Shown here: in pieces, positions 5,038 to 6,191 of the stretch | How the letters are laid out: each line of letters begins with the position of its first letter | How positions within the stretch are numbered: position 1 is the stretch's first letter | Assembly: GCA_030642025.1 (NCBI GenBank) | Contig: DAOWOO010000088.1 | Span: 1 to 6,191 of the forward strand | Source: Candidatus Zixiibacteriota bacterium | GTDB taxonomy: Bacteria; Zixibacteria; MSB-5A5; GN15; PGXB01 | Reading direction: 5' to 3' | Length of the DNA: 6,191 nt | Notes under the pieces: generated by a model | Told to the model about the DNA's origin: nothing | The model's input: only the letters and a program-made list of their open reading frames with translations | Database searches by the model: none | Made by a program: the position numbers and the translations under genes

Positions 5038-6191
5038 ATGCTTGATTTAAAATTCATAAGAGAAAACCCGGATATAACAAAATCGGCTGTCCATAATAAA
5101 AACGAAAACGCCGATATTGATAAAATTCTGGAACTTGATGAGCAAAGGCGGCAGATAATCACCGAGGTCGAAAACCTCAAAGCCCTCAGAAACAAGGTCT
5201 CCGAGCAGATTGCCGTCAAAAAGAAAAACAGGGAAGATGCCGCCGACGATATTGCGGAAATGAAAGAGGTCGGCCGGAAAATCGCCGAGCTTGACAGTGA
5301 ACTGCGCTCTGTTAAGGACGCTCTCGATTTTCATCTTCTCCTGGTGCCCAATATTCCCCACGAATCAGTCCCGGTCGGTAAGGATGAAGAAAGTAATGTT
5401 ACTGTCAGAAAATGGGGCAAGATACCTCAGTTTGATTTTGAACCGAAGCCTCACTGGGAGTTGGGAGAGGAATTCGGGTTGATCGACCTGCCGGCCGCCG
5501 CCAAAATCGCCGGTTCCGGGTTTTATGTGCTTAAAGGATTAGGGGCCAGACTGCAGCGGGCGCTGATAAGCTACATGTTCGACATCCATACAAAAGACGG
5601 TTTTGTTGAAGTATATACTCCGTACGTGGCCAATGCCGAGTCGATGACCGGCACGGGACAGCTTCCCAAGCTGGCCGAGGATATGTACCAGTTGAAGGAT
5701 GAAGCGTATTACCTGATTCCCACGGGCGAAGTGCCGGTGACCAATTTGCATCGTGATGATACTTTTGGAGAGGACGACCTTCCCCGATACTATGTCGCCC
5801 ATACTCCCTGTTTCCGCCGCGAGGCCGGCGCCGCCGGCAAGGATACCCGGGGAATGCTCCGTGTCCACCAGTTCGACAAGGTTGAGATGGTTAAGATTGT
5901 TCATCCCGATTCCTCATACGATGAACTGGAAACACTTCTGGTACAGGCTGAAAAAATTATTCAGGGGTTAAACATACCTTACCGTGTTCGGGTTCTGGCC
6001 ACCGGCGACCTCTCGTTTGCCGCCGCCAAATGTTATGAGATCGAAATATGGGCGGCCGGGGTCGGTAAATACCTTGAGATATCCTCGGTTTCCAATTTCG
6101 TAGACTTTCAGGCGCGGAGAATGAATATCCGGTTCCGGGACGAAAGCAAGAAGTTGCGCTTTGTTCATACGCTGAACGGTTCCGGTGTGGC
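5038..6191 (+). CDS. serS: Seryl-tRNA synthetase (3' end cut by the window)
   Basis: The reading frame opens at 5038 and runs to the window end without a stop: 384 complete codons, against about 420-430 for bacterial SerRS. The enzyme charges tRNA-Ser (and tRNA-Sec where present) with serine in the cytoplasm. The start 'MLDLKFIRENPD' is typical of the family. Residues about 28-102 are the charged coiled-coil arm that grips the long variable arm of tRNA-Ser. The class II catalytic core follows: motif 1 around 'GFVEVYTPYVANAESMTGTGQLPK' (188-211), the serine-binding TGE at 229-231, motif 2 'FRREAGAAGKDTRGM' from F259, and 'EISSVSNFVDFQARR' (347-361). Motif 3 begins with 'HTLNGSGV' (377-384) and is then cut, so its final arginine is outside the window. 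No strong Shine-Dalgarno is present; GAG at 5024-5026 is the best candidate. The start rests on homology. No frameshift is seen. Confidence 0.96.
   Translation, partial: MLDLKFIRENPDITKSAVHNKNENADIDKILELDEQRRQIITEVENLKALRNKVSEQIAVKKKNREDAADDIAEMKEVGRKIAELDSELRSVKDALDFHLLLVPNIPHESVPVGKDEESNVTVRKWGKIPQFDFEPKPHWELGEEFGLIDLPAAAKIAGSGFYVLKGLGARLQRALISYMFDIHTKDGFVEVYTPYVANAESMTGTGQLPKLAEDMYQLKDEAYYLIPTGEVPVTNLHRDDTFGEDDLPRYYVAHTPCFRREAGAAGKDTRGMLRVHQFDKVEMVKIVHPDSSYDELETLLVQAEKIIQGLNIPYRVRVLATGDLSFAAAKCYEIEIWAAGVGKYLEISSVSNFVDFQARRMNIRFRDESKKLRFVHTLNGSGV

Noticed and set aside
5539..5904. Open frame of 121 codons on the minus strand
   Set aside because: It is antisense to the SerRS catalytic core, which is unambiguous; the long frame is a by-product of serS codon use.

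Overview
The window looks like chromosomal DNA of a flagellated, Gram-negative-type bacterium. Three things point to an uncultured lineage of the FCB group (Bacteroidota/Calditrichota neighbourhood), with candidate phylum Zixibacteria my best guess. One secreted protein has a C-terminal 'NFPNPFNPST' FlgD-like/type IX-style sorting module. Another ends in a dockerin-type calcium-binding repeat of the form 'GDMNGDG...D...LINYLY'. A typical two-membrane-type flagellin gene has a sigma-54 promoter. The placement is an inference from protein style, not a measured phylogeny.

Layout, left to right. Bases 1-150 hold no convincing gene, only two small hairpins that may end an upstream unit. A sigma-54 (-24/-12) promoter at 152-168 leads into a short flagellin (214-981, +). 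The flagellin converges on a minus-strand gene for a 346-residue exported protein (2116-1076). Between the two lies a hairpin at 1023-1051 that is a clear terminator for the minus strand. Next on the minus strand is a 690-residue exported protein with a C-terminal dockerin-like domain (4399-2327), followed by its own terminator. Then comes ribosomal protein L28 (rpmB, 4805-4590, -), followed by another terminator. Facing right from the rpmB upstream region is seryl-tRNA synthetase (serS, 5038 to beyond the window end). rpmB and serS each have a good sigma-70-like promoter in the shared 232-base divergent region.

How the parts fit. rpmB and serS are housekeeping translation genes. Each minus-strand gene is followed by its own terminator, so each is probably a separate transcription unit. 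The two exported proteins have different C-terminal modules (sorting/FlgD-like versus dockerin-like) and probably end up at or outside the cell surface. Their substrates cannot be read from the sequence.

The most notable points are: the sigma-54 promoter directly on a minimal flagellin; an exactly repeated 29-base terminator (2269-2297 and 4532-4560) bracketing the dockerin gene, with a related loop in the third terminator; and the large dockerin-bearing protein of unknown function. I see no mobile element, CRISPR array, tRNA, rRNA or clear riboswitch, and nothing I would call a wholly new system.
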